64,000 nucleotides of DNA from Tateyamaria sp. syn59 (GCF_007995245.1 NZ_VCBA01000009.1:1-64000), one strand, 5' to 3'; shown: positions 51,610 to 61,478, counted from the stretch's first letter. The notes: generated by a model not told the origin, from the sequence alone. Translations and numbers: made by a program.

Positions 51610-53742
51610 ATGCTATTTGCCCACCCGCGCTATCTTTGCGCGACATCCATCCTTGCCATTACATCCCTGACGATAGCCGCACATGCGCAATCTTCCGACG
51701 ATGCAGTCGATTTGGGCACGCTGATCCTTGGCGAATTGCAGACACGATCGGTTCAGGACAGTTCGACCTCTGCCGTGGTCGAAAGCGGTGAAGAACTGGA
51801 AAAGCGTGGCGATGTAGACATCTACGATGTTGTTGAGCGCGCACCCAATGTCAGCACGACTTTCGGCAACAAGGGTTTTGTGTTGCGGGGTATTCAAACC
51901 AACGGGGCCGTCAACAATGTCCAGTTGAATGGCACTCTAGTGTCTGTCCAAGTCGATGGTGTCGCGCTGAACAACTATCAATCCACGTTCTTTGGTCCCT
52001 ATTCCACGTGGGATGTGGGCCAAGTCGAGATTTTACGCGGTCCCCAGTCGACACAACAGGGCCGAAATGCGCTTGCCGGGGCCGTGATCATCAACACGCG
52101 TGACCCGGAGTTTTTCAAAGAATACCGGTTCCGGGCCGAGGTTGGATCGCGAAACACCCAACGGTTGGCATTTGCGATCAACGAACCACTGAGCGACACC
52201 GTCGCAGTGCGGTTCACCGCCGAAACCAATTCGACCGACGGTTATGTACGGAGCGAGCCGCGCGATGACAATGAATATGACGCGCGCGACTACGAAGCGT
52301 ACCGTGCCAAATTGCGCTGGCGGCCCAGCGACCGGTTCGATGCGGTTCTGGAGTATAGTTACACCGACAGCACTGGTGGCGAGGATTATGTGCGCGAGGC
52401 AGAGCGCGTGTCCTTCGACACAGCGGACGCGGTCGAAGGGTCAGTCCATCAAAACTGGGGGCTGTCCACGCGTTACGACATCAACGGATTCTGGACGCTT
52501 GAAACGCAGACAAACTTCTACGACCAAGACTATACGCGGCTAGAAGGCTCCGTTAAGCCATTTCAACCGGGCGAGTCTTTCCGTGACTTCAGCGGCGACA
52601 GCCAGACCTTTGAGCAGGACATCCAATTCAAATATGAAAGCGAACGCGTTCAGGGCGTGTTCGGCCTCTTTTACACCAAGACCGAGGACTCACGGCCCTC
52701 CCGTACAGACACCGATCTGACGCTTCTCGGCTTCCCGGGCTTTTCTGACTTCCGCAATGAAGAGTTCACAACCGAGGTTCGCAACTTTGCCATTTATGGC
52801 GAGGCGGACATTGCTCTTGCGGATAGGTTGACCCTGACGATTGGTGCCCGCTATGACACAGAAGAGTTCAAGTTTGCCCAGTCTGTGGATTTTGGCCCGC
52901 TCTTAAATGGGGCCGCCGGGATCCCTGACATTGGCCTGACAACCGGCGAAAAGAGCTTTGAGGCATTTTTGCCAAAGGTCGGCTTGACCTACGATATTGA
53001 TCCCGATCAGTCGGTCAGTTTCACAGTACAACGCGGCTACCGCGCCGGCGGTGTCAGCTCGAACTTTGTCGAAACGCTTATACCAGGAGAGAATTTCCTT
53101 TCGGAATATGATCCGGAATACTCAAACAACTTCGAACTTGCATACCGCGGCTCGTTCAACAACGACCGCCTGCGGGTTGCAGGCAACCTGTTCTACACGG
53201 ACTGGAAAGATATGCAGATTTCCGTACCAGGCACGCAGACCGGTACACCGCTTGATCCGCTGTTCAACTTCGACACGGTTAACGCGGCCAAGGCGGAGCT
53301 TTACGGATTTGAACTGAGTGTCGAAGCAGAGCCGACCGATCAACTCGAGCTCTTTGGAAACGTCGGCTACACGAAAACCGAATTCAAAAGCTTCATCAGC
53401 GGTTCAGACGACTTTACCGGAAATGAATTCCCCTTTGCGCCAGATTGGACCGCAAGCATCGGCGGACGCTATACGTGGGACAGTGGTTTTTCACTCGCTG
53501 TTGATGCGTCCTACAAGGCAGCCTCGTTCCAGGACAACGCAAATACGTACAAGGACGACTCGCGTTGGCTTGTAAACGCCCACGCGACCTATCCAATCAA
53601 CGACAATCTGACGGCAGGAATCTATGCCCGGAATCTGTTTGACGAGGACTATGCGACAGCTCGGTTCCAGTCTGCCGATCCCACGATTATCCGGGTCGGA
53701 GAACCCCGGACAATCGGCGCCTACATTCAGGCCGAGTTCTAA
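51610..53742 (+). CDS. TonB-dependent outer-membrane receptor C
   Basis: A 710-residue receptor with a signal peptide ending TIAAHAQS and then DAVDLGTLILGELQTRSVQD. The plug shows SSTSAVVESGEELEKRGDVD, FVLRGIQTNG, VSVQVDGVALN and VEILRGPQSTQQGRNALAGAVI; the barrel ends GEPRTIGAYIQAEF with terminal Phe. The closest relative in this window is receptor D at 61530, which shares the SVQDSSTS/TVQDSATS start, GPQSTQQGRNALAGA and the end VGEPRTIGA. GGAG precedes the ATG by 9 bp. It follows the SIP gene after 144 bp and may be a second entry route for the same importer. Ligand unknown. Confidence 0.92.
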   Translation: MLFAHPRYLCATSILAITSLTIAAHAQSSDDAVDLGTLILGELQTRSVQDSSTSAVVESGEELEKRGDVDIYDVVERAPNVSTTFGNKGFVLRGIQTNGAVNNVQLNGTLVSVQVDGVALNNYQSTFFGPYSTWDVGQVEILRGPQSTQQGRNALAGAVIINTRDPEFFKEYRFRAEVGSRNTQRLAFAINEPLSDTVAVRFTAETNSTDGYVRSEPRDDNEYDARDYEAYRAKLRWRPSDRFDAVLEYSYTDSTGGEDYVREAERVSFDTADAVEGSVHQNWGLSTRYDINGFWTLETQTNFYDQDYTRLEGSVKPFQPGESFRDFSGDSQTFEQDIQFKYESERVQGVFGLFYTKTEDSRPSRTDTDLTLLGFPGFSDFRNEEFTTEVRNFAIYGEADIALADRLTLTIGARYDTEEFKFAQSVDFGPLLNGAAGIPDIGLTTGEKSFEAFLPKVGLTYDIDPDQSVSFTVQRGYRAGGVSSNFVETLIPGENFLSEYDPEYSNNFELAYRGSFNNDRLRVAGNLFYTDWKDMQISVPGTQTGTPLDPLFNFDTVNAAKAELYGFELSVEAEPTDQLELFGNVGYTKTEFKSFISGSDDFTGNEFPFAPDWTASIGGRYTWDSGFSLAVDASYKAASFQDNANTYKDDSRWLVNAHATYPINDNLTAGIYARNLFDEDYATARFQSADPTIIRVGEPRTIGAYIQAEF

Positions 53743-53820
53743 CAAGGCCATTGACGTCAGCGTCTTCGGAAGGTGGATGCCGGTTAGGCCGCGACATAAT
53801 CAGACGGCATCAGCATCATG

Positions 53821-53851
53821 AAAAAGGGGCCGACGAACCGTCGGCCCCTTT
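53821..53851. terminator. Bidirectional terminator between receptor C and the aldehyde dehydrogenase
   Basis: GGGGCCGAC (53826-53834) pairs with GTCGGCCCC (53840-53848), preceded by AAAAA and followed by TTT. The stem works for both convergent genes. Confidence 0.9.
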
Positions 53852-53873
53852 CATCATAGTGCAGTCGATTAGT

Positions 53874-55424
53874 TTAAAAGAACCCCATCGGATTTTCATC
53901 GTAACTGACAAGCAGGTTCTTTGTGTTGCGGTAGTGATCCAGCATCATCTTATGGTTTTCGCGGCCGATGCCGGACTTCTTGTATCCACCAAACGCCGCA
54001 TGTGCCGGGTAGTGGTGGTAGCAGTTGGTCCACACGCGGCCCGCCTCAATCGCGCGACCCATCCGGAAGGCGGTATTTCCGTCGCGCGTCCAGACGCCTG
54101 CCCCCAAGCCAAAGGTCGTGTCATTGGCAATCGCGATCGCCTCCGCCTCGTCCTTGAACGTCGTCACGGACAAGACCGGGCCAAAGATCTCTTCCTGAAA
54201 GATCCGCATGGAATTGTCGCCGCGGAAGACCGTGGGCTGGACATAGTACCCGGTGTTCAGATCACCGCCCAAGGCGGCGGTTTCGCCACCGACAAGCACC
54301 TTTGCGCCTTCTTCCCGACCAAGTTTGAGGTAGCCGGTGATCTTCTCCATCTGCTCGGTCGATGCTTGCCCGCCGATCATCGTCTCCATTTGCAGGGGAT
54401 TGCCTTGTTTGATGTTTTTGACCCGCTCGACGGCACGTTCAAGGAAGGCCTCTGCGATGCTTTCGTGCACGAGCGCCCGGGATGGGCACGTGCAGACCTC
54501 GCCCTGATTAAGGGCGAACATCGCGAACCCTTCAAAGCACTTGTCGAGGAAGGCATCGTCGGCATCCATGACGTCCCCGAAGAAGATGTTCGGTGACTTG
54601 CCACCCAATTCCAGCGTTACGGGGATGAGGTTTTCGGCCGCTGCCTTCATGATGATTTTGCCGGTGCCCGTCTCGCCTGTGAATGCCAGTTTGGCGATCC
54701 GTGTCGACGTCGAGAGCGCGGCGCCCGCCTCTTCCCCAAAGCCGTTGACCACGTTGACGACGCCGTCGGGCAGCAGATCCGCGATCAACTCCACAAGCAC
54801 CATGATCGACGCTGGTGTCTGCTCGGCTGGCTTCAGAACCACCGCGTTTCCTGCGGCCAGCGCGGGCGCAAGCTTCCACACCGCCATGAGGATCGGAAAA
54901 TTCCACGGAATGATCTGACCGACCACTCCAAGCGGTTCGTGGAAGTGATACGCATAGGTATTTGCATCGATCTCAGCGATCGAACCTTCATCTGCGCGGA
55001 TCACACCGCCGAAGTACCGAAAGTGATCAATGGCCAGCGCAAGGTCGGCATTGACCGACTCGCGAATGGGTTTGCCGTTGTCCAGTGTTTCGGCCACGGC
55101 GAGGGTCATCAAATTCTGTTCGATCCGGTCGGCGATGCGAAACAGCATTGTGGATCGTTCTGCGAGCGATGTTTTGCCAAAGCTCGGGGCGGCGGCGTGG
55201 GCCGCGTCAAGTGCTGCCTCGATATCGGCTGCATTGGACCGCGCAACCTCGCACAGGCGTTCGCCCGTGATCGGGGTCACGTTCTCAAACCATTTCCCGG
55301 ATTTCGGTTCCACAAATGCGCCGTTGATAAAGTTGCCGTAGCGCGCCTTGTAGGGGAACTCGACCCCCAAATGAGTTGCGTCCAAAGCGGTGCTGGGACC
55401 GCTCGCATTGGTGTGTACGTTCAT
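53874..55424 (-). CDS. NAD-dependent aldehyde dehydrogenase
   Basis: A 516-residue aldehyde dehydrogenase of the AldA/AcoD/ExaC type, oxidising acetaldehyde or related aldehydes to acids in the cytoplasm. Visible: [35 protein letters not shown] (NAD-binding turn), the general-base Glu in [12 protein letters not shown], the nucleophile Cys in [14 protein letters not shown], and [13 protein letters not shown]. The C-terminus [20 protein letters not shown] ... GIGREN is typical of the AcoD group. GGGAGGAAG precedes the ATG at 55424. It stands alone between a terminator and IS debris. Possible links to ethanol or acetoin use are not supported by neighbours. Confidence 0.93.
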   Translation of the reverse strand: MNVHTNASGPSTALDATHLGVEFPYKARYGNFINGAFVEPKSGKWFENVTPITGERLCEVARSNAADIEAALDAAHAAAPSFGKTSLAERSTMLFRIADRIEQNLMTLAVAETLDNGKPIRESVNADLALAIDHFRYFGGVIRADEGSIAEIDANTYAYHFHEPLGVVGQIIPWNFPILMAVWKLAPALAAGNAVVLKPAEQTPASIMVLVELIADLLPDGVVNVVNGFGEEAGAALSTSTRIAKLAFTGETGTGKIIMKAAAENLIPVTLELGGKSPNIFFGDVMDADDAFLDKCFEGFAMFALNQGEVCTCPSRALVHESIAEAFLERAVERVKNIKQGNPLQMETMIGGQASTEQMEKITGYLKLGREEGAKVLVGGETAALGGDLNTGYYVQPTVFRGDNSMRIFQEEIFGPVLSVTTFKDEAEAIAIANDTTFGLGAGVWTRDGNTAFRMGRAIEAGRVWTNCYHHYPAHAAFGGYKKSGIGRENHKMMLDHYRNTKNLLVSYDENPMGFF

Positions 55425-55847
55425 GATCTTCCTCCCAGAAGTCTGAATTCAGGCGTTAATGGCTGGCTGAGGAATTCTGATGCTGGCAGGTGGACATACG
55501 GTGCCACCAACTCGATGGCTTGAAAATAAGACCTTAGCATTGCGCCGTCGGCCGGGAAGCACTCCGTTTGGGATGCGCGTTGCCGACTTCCCGCTTTCTA
55601 AGGTGGCAGAGGACTAAACCGGATCAGCATGTAACGGTATCACCGCACGTCTTCATCGGCATATCGCGCCGACTACAACAATCACCGTCCGCATTCGACC
55701 CTCGGCGGACGCACCCCGTGCGAGTATCGCCCACGGTCAAGAGGGGACCAAGCCCCGAACAGCGCTAGCCAATAAATGCAGGCTTAAATAGGAGCAGGTC
55801 ACAACCCATAAGCGAGCACTGCGAAAGTACTCGGACAATCGTTTCTG
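55425..55847. other. Intergenic stretch with IS debris
   Basis: About 420 bp upstream of the aldehyde dehydrogenase; it must contain its promoter (near 55440-55500) and holds the IS3/IS481-type relic at 55662-55775. Nothing else recognised. Confidence 0.5.
55662..55775 (+). pseudogene. Relic of an IS3/IS481-type transposase C-terminus
   Basis: A 37-codon stretch reads YRADYNNHRPHSTLGGRTP followed by CEYRPRSRGDQAPNSASQ and TAA. YN-x-x-RPH-x-x-LGG-x-TP is the conserved end of integrase-core (DDE) transposases of IS3/IS481. The catalytic core upstream is gone, and no inverted repeats were recognised, so only this fragment remains. Confidence 0.8.
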
Positions 55848-56201
55848 TCAGGTCTCCGCGTCCTCAGTTTTTCGCAAGTAAACGGCAAGTCCGGCGAGCG
55901 CGACTGTGATGACCTGCATGTAGGGCACCCATTGCTCATGTGGACCAAGTCCATCGCCGAGATAAAGTCGGTCAAAATAGTAGTGCCCGATATTAATCGT
56001 CATACCTATGAAAAGAAAACTGGCCCGCCCCCAGACAAAATACGCTATCACGCAGGCCACGAAGGACCAAAACGCATAAGACGGCAGGTTTGTTTGCGGC
56101 CAGTAGAACGCCGCAAACCCAAACAGCACCTGCCAAAAAAGCAGTGCAAGCACAATCACCACCCAGCCGATGCGTCGCATGTTTCCTCGCTTTGCGGTCA
56201 T
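55848..56201 (-). CDS. Small four-helix membrane protein of unknown function
   Basis: A 117-residue hydrophobic protein, not recognised. Helices: WVVIVLALLFWQVLFGFAAF, AFWSFVACVIAYFVWG, ASFLFIGMTINIGHYYF and YMQVITVALAGLAVYL, linked by short loops, with cytoplasmic-type basic ends (MTAKRGNMRR and RKTEDAET). The start could also be the Met at 56180. The size and layout recall many DUF membrane proteins, but no motif allows naming. It lies alone between IS debris and the Uma2 gene on the same strand, 365 bp downstream of the latter. Moderate confidence that it is a real gene, from the coherent hydrophobic pattern. Confidence 0.6.
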   Translation of the reverse strand: MTAKRGNMRRIGWVVIVLALLFWQVLFGFAAFYWPQTNLPSYAFWSFVACVIAYFVWGRASFLFIGMTINIGHYYFDRLYLGDGLGPHEQWVPYMQVITVALAGLAVYLRKTEDAET

Positions 56202-56505
56202 CTAAGTGCGTAGTACGTCCATGGCGATTTGCTCAGACAATTGCACCCAAAAGTCATGGATTCGATCAGCTACACCCTGATCAAAGAACTCGATGCTCTT
56301 GTAGTGCTGCAGTCTTCTTCCTCACCATCTTGTAAAACTATCCCGTCAGCCGCCTGGTGATGCTCTGTTTGGATGTGATTTATGAAGAAGTCCGTCTGAT
56401 CTTCCCGAGGATCGACACACGCGTCAACGATCCGGATATGTGGCGGCGGAAATTCACCACAGTGTATCCTTAGATCTGTCCTTTCCGGGCACCAGAACGC
56501 AGAAA

Positions 56506-56525
56506 GCCCGGTCGATTGACCGGGC
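56506..56525 (-). terminator. Terminator of the Uma2-family gene
   Basis: GCCCGGTC (56506-56513) pairs with GACCGGGC (56518-56525) around GATT. On the minus strand the stem is followed by TTTC, 40 bp after the Uma2 stop. The rest of the gap 56202-56565 shows no gene. Confidence 0.75.
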
Positions 56526-56565
56526 CTTGCACTCTGAAGAAGAGATTTTTGTGCGTGACGGGCCG

Positions 56566-57144
56566 TCAGGCCCAGAGGTCATCCAGCTTGAAGGTGATGG
56601 CATCGAAGGGCGCCACGCAGACGGGATCATCATCGCGCAGCGTGGCGATGGTAGTCCAGGCGCCGTCGTTGTTCTCGTAGGCAATCAATGTGCGTTCGTC
56701 GGGATCGACAAACCACATATGCTTCACGCCAAAGGTGGCGTAGATTTCGCTCTTGTCGATCTGATCCACCTTGCGGGTGGATGGAGAATGTATCTCGCAG
56801 ACCCAATCCGGCACGATGTCGAACCAGGCAGTGTCCGGGATGGTGGGCATCCGTTCTCGGCGCCATCCAGCGACATCTGGAGCCAAAACATCCGTGCCCA
56901 GGTGGACCTCTGGTTCATCCAGAATCCACCATCCGCCTGGACCACCGCTGCCTTTGCTGAAGGGCCCGTGCAGTTCGGCACCCAAACTCGAATGTGAGAC
57001 GGCATGCTTCGGAGCGGGCCGTGGATGCGTGTGCAGCGCACCGTAGATGATCTCGGCCGTCACATTGGGCGGCGCGTCGATCACGTCCTGGTACGTGGCT
57101 GTCCCGCGCGGTCGGATCATCTTGTTCATGGCGTGTCTCATCAT
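56566..57144 (-). CDS. Uma2-family (DUF820) endonuclease-like protein
   Basis: A 192-residue protein of the Uma2 family, a PD-(D/E)XK nuclease-fold group very common in cyanobacteria and some proteobacteria. The order fits: ATYQDVIDAPPNVTAEIIYG, ALHTHPRPAPKHAVSHSSLG, the acidic site VLAPDVAGWRRERMP and VPDWVCEIHSPSTRKVDQID with the E-x-x-SPS motif, then KSEIYATFGVKHMWFVDPDE. The likely catalytic residues Asp (APDVAG), Glu (CEIHSPS) and Lys (DKSEIY) are kept. GGAAG precedes the ATG at 57144; four Met lie close together, so the exact start may be shifted by up to eight codons. Cellular role unknown. Confidence 0.88.
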   Translation of the reverse strand: MMRHAMNKMIRPRGTATYQDVIDAPPNVTAEIIYGALHTHPRPAPKHAVSHSSLGAELHGPFSKGSGGPGGWWILDEPEVHLGTDVLAPDVAGWRRERMPTIPDTAWFDIVPDWVCEIHSPSTRKVDQIDKSEIYATFGVKHMWFVDPDERTLIAYENNDGAWTTIATLRDDDPVCVAPFDAITFKLDDLWA

Positions 57145-57755
57145 GAAGCTTCCATCATCATATAACAATTTTGCTGGCAAGTTGCCACGACAGGACACAA
57201 AGCCCTCTCTTTCCTTTGAAAATCAGCCTGCATCATCAGCGCACAGCACCATCCAGTTCGCCCAGACGGGGCCACGGCCCAGCCTCAAGCGGATAATCTT
57301 GAAGTGCGCGTCCCGGTCCTTGCTACAGTCCGCAGCCACTTACAGGCGTCGGTAGGCCGCGCGTCGGGTCTCAAAGAGTTTGCACTGTGCCATGCCGCCC
57401 GCATCGGTCTTGGTCAGGGGGAAAGACGGTGCCTTCAGGTCGATCCTTCCTGTCTCAGAACCGCGCAAAAAACCAAGCAGGCGGACCGGATGGCCAGTGT
57501 AAGGCGTACAAGTCTCACGCCATAAGTCGGCAGCCTAATACTTTGCGAAAACGGTGCTCCGTCATGTATTGCAGGGTTCGTTTGCTTGCTTTGCTCGTTC
57601 TGCAGCACTTTTCTGGCACGTTTTGCTACCAGAAGAGCACTACCAGCGCGCAACTGAGCATTTTATCGTGTCGGACGAAACACGGATCTTTGTATCTTCT
57701 GATTCAAATCGGGCATAGTTGTCTTGGCATGCAAGCGGCAAGGGAGTTGTCCGAA
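57145..57755. other. Intergenic stretch without a recognisable gene
   Basis: About 610 bp between the Uma2 gene and the SDR. A short minus-strand frame around 57235-57320 (FKIIRLRLGRGPVWANW) looks protein-like, possibly a gene remnant, but no family was recognised. Short plus-strand frames lack ribosome sites. Confidence 0.4.
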
Positions 57756-58481
57756 ATGAGCAAGGTCCTTTTGCTCACTGGCGCAAGTCGCGGAATTGGT
57801 CATGCGACGGTCAAGAAGTTCTCGGCGGAAGGTTGGCGCGTTCTGACCTGCTCACGGCAGGCATTCGACCAAAGCTGCCCTTGGCCAGGTGGTGAGGAAA
57901 ACCACGTTCAGATCGACCTGTCTGATCCTGCTGACACGATCAACGCGGTTGGGGTCATCCGGGATCGCCTGAACGGGCGACTGGACGCACTGGTGAACAA
58001 CGCAGGCATTTCACCCAAAGCAGCAGACGGTTCGCGGCTGAACACAATGGACACCGACCTGATGGATTGGGGAAAGGTGTTTCATGTCAACTTTTTCGCT
58101 CCCATCGTCCTTGCCCGCGGCCTCAGCGAAGAGCTCGTCGAAGCCAAGGGCACAGTTGTCAATGTGACCTCCATTGCCGGATCGCGTGTGCATCCTTTCG
58201 CAGGAGCGGCCTACGCGACGTCAAAGGCGGCGTTGTCCGCGCTAACGAGGGAGATGGCTCATGATTTTGGTCCTCTCGGCGTTCGCGTAAATTCCATTGC
58301 TCCAGGAGAGATAGAAACCTCGATACTGTCTCCCGGCACTGACAAGATTATCGAACGACTGCCAATGAGACGTATCGGCCAGACATCCGAGGTGGCAGAC
58401 GTGATCTTCTTTCTCTGTTCCGAGCATTCAAGTTACGTGAGTGGGACCGAGATCGAAATCAACGGCGGGCAACACGTTTGA
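57756..58481 (+). CDS. Short-chain dehydrogenase/reductase
   Basis: A 241-residue classical SDR. The cofactor turn is LLTGASRGIGHATVKKF; then IDLSDPAD (Asp of the second strand region), LVNNAGIS, the catalytic Ser in VNVTSIAGSRV, Tyr-x3-Lys in YATSKAALSALTREMA, and VNSIAPGEIETSIL. The end YVSGTEIEINGGQHV is typical. An Arg at the end of strand 2 (TCSRQAF) favours NADP(H). The ATG at 57756 follows AAGGGAG; a Met nine codons upstream is possible. No operon partner, so the substrate alcohol or ketone is unknown. Cytoplasmic oxidoreductase. Confidence 0.9.
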   Translation: MSKVLLLTGASRGIGHATVKKFSAEGWRVLTCSRQAFDQSCPWPGGEENHVQIDLSDPADTINAVGVIRDRLNGRLDALVNNAGISPKAADGSRLNTMDTDLMDWGKVFHVNFFAPIVLARGLSEELVEAKGTVVNVTSIAGSRVHPFAGAAYATSKAALSALTREMAHDFGPLGVRVNSIAPGEIETSILSPGTDKIIERLPMRRIGQTSEVADVIFFLCSEHSSYVSGTEIEINGGQHV

Positions 58482-58790
58482 GTCCTTGTTATCGCCCTTA
58501 GTAAGAGACAGGCGGGACATCGATGTTTGGACCCAAACCTACGCGCTCGGATAGTCTGAACTTCAACAGGATGTTCTATCCCGTTTTCCTAACTGTGGCG
58601 GTTCCAACGCAACCCGCAACACGTAGATACCCACAATCGAGATTTGCGAACTTGACCGGTGCCCCTCAAGTGTCCTCGCGTCGAGGTAGGCTCTGTTCCT
58701 TGACTGAAAAAACATAGGGTGAAGAGAAAGCCGCCTCGGCGCAGAACAAACCATTCATTGCTCAGCGGGCGTATGCAAACGATACCGCCA
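58482..58790. other. Intergenic stretch leading into IS debris
   Basis: About 310 bp after the SDR with no recognisable gene; it ends in the IS3-type relic and may include that element's decayed left end. Confidence 0.4.
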
Positions 58791-59018
58791 AAAGGTGCCA
58801 TCCTGAAGGAGCATCGGGCCAGGTTTGGCGAGAAGGGCCTGTGCTGCAAGCATGGGACCAGTGATAAGACCTTCTGAAAGTGTTGGTCGATCTATGGTGG
58901 CATCGACGCGTGGCTTTCAAAGGCTGTTGAAGCGGAGGATACTCAGACCATGACGATGTTGGCGAAGCATATGCTCAACGGCGCCACGCTGAGAGAAGTA
59001 CTTTCAAAGGACTTCTGA
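58791..59018 (+). pseudogene. Relic of an IS3-family OrfA (helix-turn-helix subunit)
   Basis: One frame reads ILKEHRARFGEKGLCCKHGT, SDKTF-stop-KCWSIYGGIDA, then MTMLAKHMLNGATLREVLSK and DF-stop. The blocks KHGxSxxTFYKWxxxYGG and LAxxMLxNxxLKExLxKxF are those of IS3-family OrfA proteins. An internal TGA stands where a Tyr/Trp codon is expected, and OrfB is missing, so the element is dead. With two further IS fragments in the window, it shows repeated past insertion. Confidence 0.8.
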
Positions 59019-59149
59019 GGATATGCCTTCCGTGTCTCTTGATCGTTTCACTGAAAAATACTTTAACAGACAAGTGACGTAGCCAGCCGAAGCGCTAGCA
59101 CACTACGGCCCCCCTACCCAACATCGGTATACAGTGTGCGAGCAAACCT

Positions 59150-59839
59150 ATGTCCGAAAACTCAGTAAAATCTGCAAATCTGTGGATCGACCCTGTGCAC
59201 AGAGTTGTTCTTTCATTAGTCGGCAGTTTCGTCGTCACGCTGATGTTCGTTTCGGCCCTGACCCTTGGGATAGGAGCCAATGCGAGCGTCAGTACAGGCG
59301 ACTCGTTCTTTTGGTCGGCCTATGCAGGGATCGTGGTGTTTTTTCTCGCCTCGCTTTGGTGTTTTTCAGCCCGCAGCTTAGGTCAGGTTTGGTTTGTTTT
59401 TTCATTGGTCACCGTGCTTTCGATGCTTGTCATCTATCTCAACGGCGGTGATCAAAATCTGGGTTACGGTCCGCAAATCACAAAGACAGTCCTGCGCCTG
59501 CTGACAATCCTAACAGCTGCCATCGCCTTTGCAGGCTTTGCCCTATCGCAGCTTAAACACTGGACGCTGGTAACAGGTGAAAAGGCGATCTGCCCAGCGA
59601 CGTCGCACACCTTCAAGGCAATCGGGTGCTCGCTCATCGCACTTGGGTTTGCGCTTGCCATTATCCACGAAGGATGGGGATTTGGATTACTGATCTACCC
59701 CATGTGGGCATTTTCAGGTGCGTTGGCGGTCTCATTCACCTTGGCATATCGGCCGAGGATGCTGCGCCCGTTCGCACGCCTAGTGCGCGGCTTCACCGCG
59801 CCCTTTGACACTGACGGAGTGGAGTCCGATGCGCCCTGA
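59150..59839 (+). CDS. DUF3649/DUF3325-like fused membrane protein of an iron-uptake pair
   Basis: A 229-residue membrane protein with about seven helices. The N-terminal half (HRVVLSLVGSFVVTLMFVSA, YAGIVVFFLASLWCFSARSL) is DUF3649-like. The C-terminal half (LTAAIAFAGFALSQLKHWTLV, FKAIGCSLIALGFALAIIHE, then GWGFGLLIYPMWAFSGALAV and AYRPRM) is DUF3325-like. In other proteobacteria these two are separate small genes flanking a PepSY-domain (PiuB-like) gene beside siderophore receptors; here they seem fused. It overlaps the PepSY gene by 11 nt. Its role is unknown but tied to TonB-dependent iron uptake by recurrent context. The fusion call rests on pattern reading. Confidence 0.65.
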   Translation: MSENSVKSANLWIDPVHRVVLSLVGSFVVTLMFVSALTLGIGANASVSTGDSFFWSAYAGIVVFFLASLWCFSARSLGQVWFVFSLVTVLSMLVIYLNGGDQNLGYGPQITKTVLRLLTILTAAIAFAGFALSQLKHWTLVTGEKAICPATSHTFKAIGCSLIALGFALAIIHEGWGFGLLIYPMWAFSGALAVSFTLAYRPRMLRPFARLVRGFTAPFDTDGVESDAP

Positions 59840-61478
59840 GTTCAAGGACAGCATGGATTGGCTGCACACCTGGTCGGGTGTCATCCTCGGGGCGGTCATG
59901 TTTGCCATTTTTTGGATGGGCACGCTCAGCGTGTTCAAGGACGAGACGGATCAGTGGTTCTGGCCTTACGCACGCGATGCCGCGCCGGCCCAAATTGTCT
60001 CGGCTGACGCAATACTCGACACCGCGCGCGCGCATTTTTCTGAACACGACCTTGATCGCCTAGTCTTGGCAATGCCAACTGACCGGGCCCCTGCCCCATC
60101 GATTATTGCGTTTACCGAAAAGGGTAGCATGATGCCGGTCTACCTTGACCAGCACACACTCCAGATCACAGGCGAACTGGACAGCGGCGCGGCAAGCTAC
60201 TTCTTTTACCCGTTCCACTACCAGCTCAACATCGGCCATTCGGGCCGCTGGATCGTGGGCCTGACGTCAATGTTTCTGCTGCTGGGCCTGTTTTCCGGAA
60301 TCATCATTCACAAAAAGATCTTTGTAGACTTCTTCACGTTCCGGGCTGCAAAGAAGCTCCCCAGAAAGAGCCTGGACCTGCACAACATGACGTCGGTCTT
60401 TGCGATGCCTTTCCATCTCATGATCACAATCACCGGCGTTCTGATTTTTGCGACCTTCTACCTGGAGGCCAGCTTAAAGGGGATTTACGGACAGACAGAC
60501 GGTGTCAGAGCGCAGGTGGCCAATGAGGTGCAGTCTTTCTATGCCGAACAGCCTGATGATCAGACCGTGCATCTGGGGATCGCATCTTTGGACGCCATGA
60601 TCATCCGTGCGCAGCGAGAGTGGGGCCCAGGCTTCACCGTCAAGGAAATCTACATCGACCACCTCAGTCGCGCGGACGGGACTGTGCGCATCCGTGCGAA
60701 TATCGATCACCGCATAGACGACTACACGCAGCCGATCACATTTGACAAAGTCAGTGGTGAAATGCTCACCGAACCCTGGATAAGCTCTGCCGGTTACACC
60801 CAGGCCTTTATCAGAGGCATGCACGAAATACACTTTGATCATACCCTTTTGCGCTGGTTGTACGTGGCCGGTGGTATCGCGGGCTGCATCATGATCGCCA
60901 CTGGTTACATCTATTGGCTCGAATCCCGCCGTCGCAAACACAGCCGCCAAGGCGGGTACGGTTTACCCGTGGTTGAAGCCCTGACCATTTGGGGTGTAAT
61001 GGGTATGTTATCGGCCACCGCTGCCTACTTTTTTGCCAATCGGGTCCTGCCAGGCGGTCAGTGGGAATTTCTCGGGATTCTCAAGATCTTCTGGGAAGTT
61101 ATCATCTTTTACCTGGTGTACCTGCTTGCGCTGGTCCATGGCGGTCTTCGCAAGAAAAAGGCCTGGTTTGATCAGGCCGTTTTGATCGCCTTTCTTTGCT
61201 TCGGTGCTGCTGTCGCAAACTGGATTACCACAGGTGATCACCTGATACTGACAGTCAGCACCGGTCACTGGGCGATTGCTGGAATAGACCTGTCGCTTCT
61301 TGTTTGCTGCGCGGTCTCTGCTTACGCCGCGCATCGCCTCCGTGCGAACTGGGCGATCGAAGCCGAAACCGCCCGAAGCAAAAGCACGAACCGCTCAACA
61401 GTGACGGACTCACAGAAAGAACAAGCACCGCATCCGGTCGCTTCAGTGGCGGCAGAGGAAAAGGTGGCCGCAGAATAG
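59829..61478 (+). CDS. PepSY-associated transmembrane protein (PiuB-like)
   Basis: A 549-residue inner-membrane protein. The opening MDWLHTWSGVILGAVMFAIFWMG is the LHxWxG helix of PepSY_TM proteins. Two periplasmic PepSY-like segments lie between helices (IVSADAILDTARAHFSEHDL and TFDKVSGEMLTEPW), then MHEIHFDHTLLRWLYVAGG. A C-terminal block of four to five extra helices (VMGMLSATAAYFFANRVLPG, ILKIFWEVIIFYLVYLLALV) extends it beyond short family members. Family members are proposed ferric-siderophore reductases or iron-release factors. GGAGTGGAG precedes the ATG at 59829. It converges on TonB receptor D. The tail (~60 residues) is hydrophilic and Ala/Glu/Ser-rich. Confidence 0.85.
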   Translation: MRPEFKDSMDWLHTWSGVILGAVMFAIFWMGTLSVFKDETDQWFWPYARDAAPAQIVSADAILDTARAHFSEHDLDRLVLAMPTDRAPAPSIIAFTEKGSMMPVYLDQHTLQITGELDSGAASYFFYPFHYQLNIGHSGRWIVGLTSMFLLLGLFSGIIIHKKIFVDFFTFRAAKKLPRKSLDLHNMTSVFAMPFHLMITITGVLIFATFYLEASLKGIYGQTDGVRAQVANEVQSFYAEQPDDQTVHLGIASLDAMIIRAQREWGPGFTVKEIYIDHLSRADGTVRIRANIDHRIDDYTQPITFDKVSGEMLTEPWISSAGYTQAFIRGMHEIHFDHTLLRWLYVAGGIAGCIMIATGYIYWLESRRRKHSRQGGYGLPVVEALTIWGVMGMLSATAAYFFANRVLPGGQWEFLGILKIFWEVIIFYLVYLLALVHGGLRKKKAWFDQAVLIAFLCFGAAVANWITTGDHLILTVSTGHWAIAGIDLSLLVCCAVSAYAAHRLRANWAIEAETARSKSTNRSTVTDSQKEQAPHPVASVAAEEKVAAE

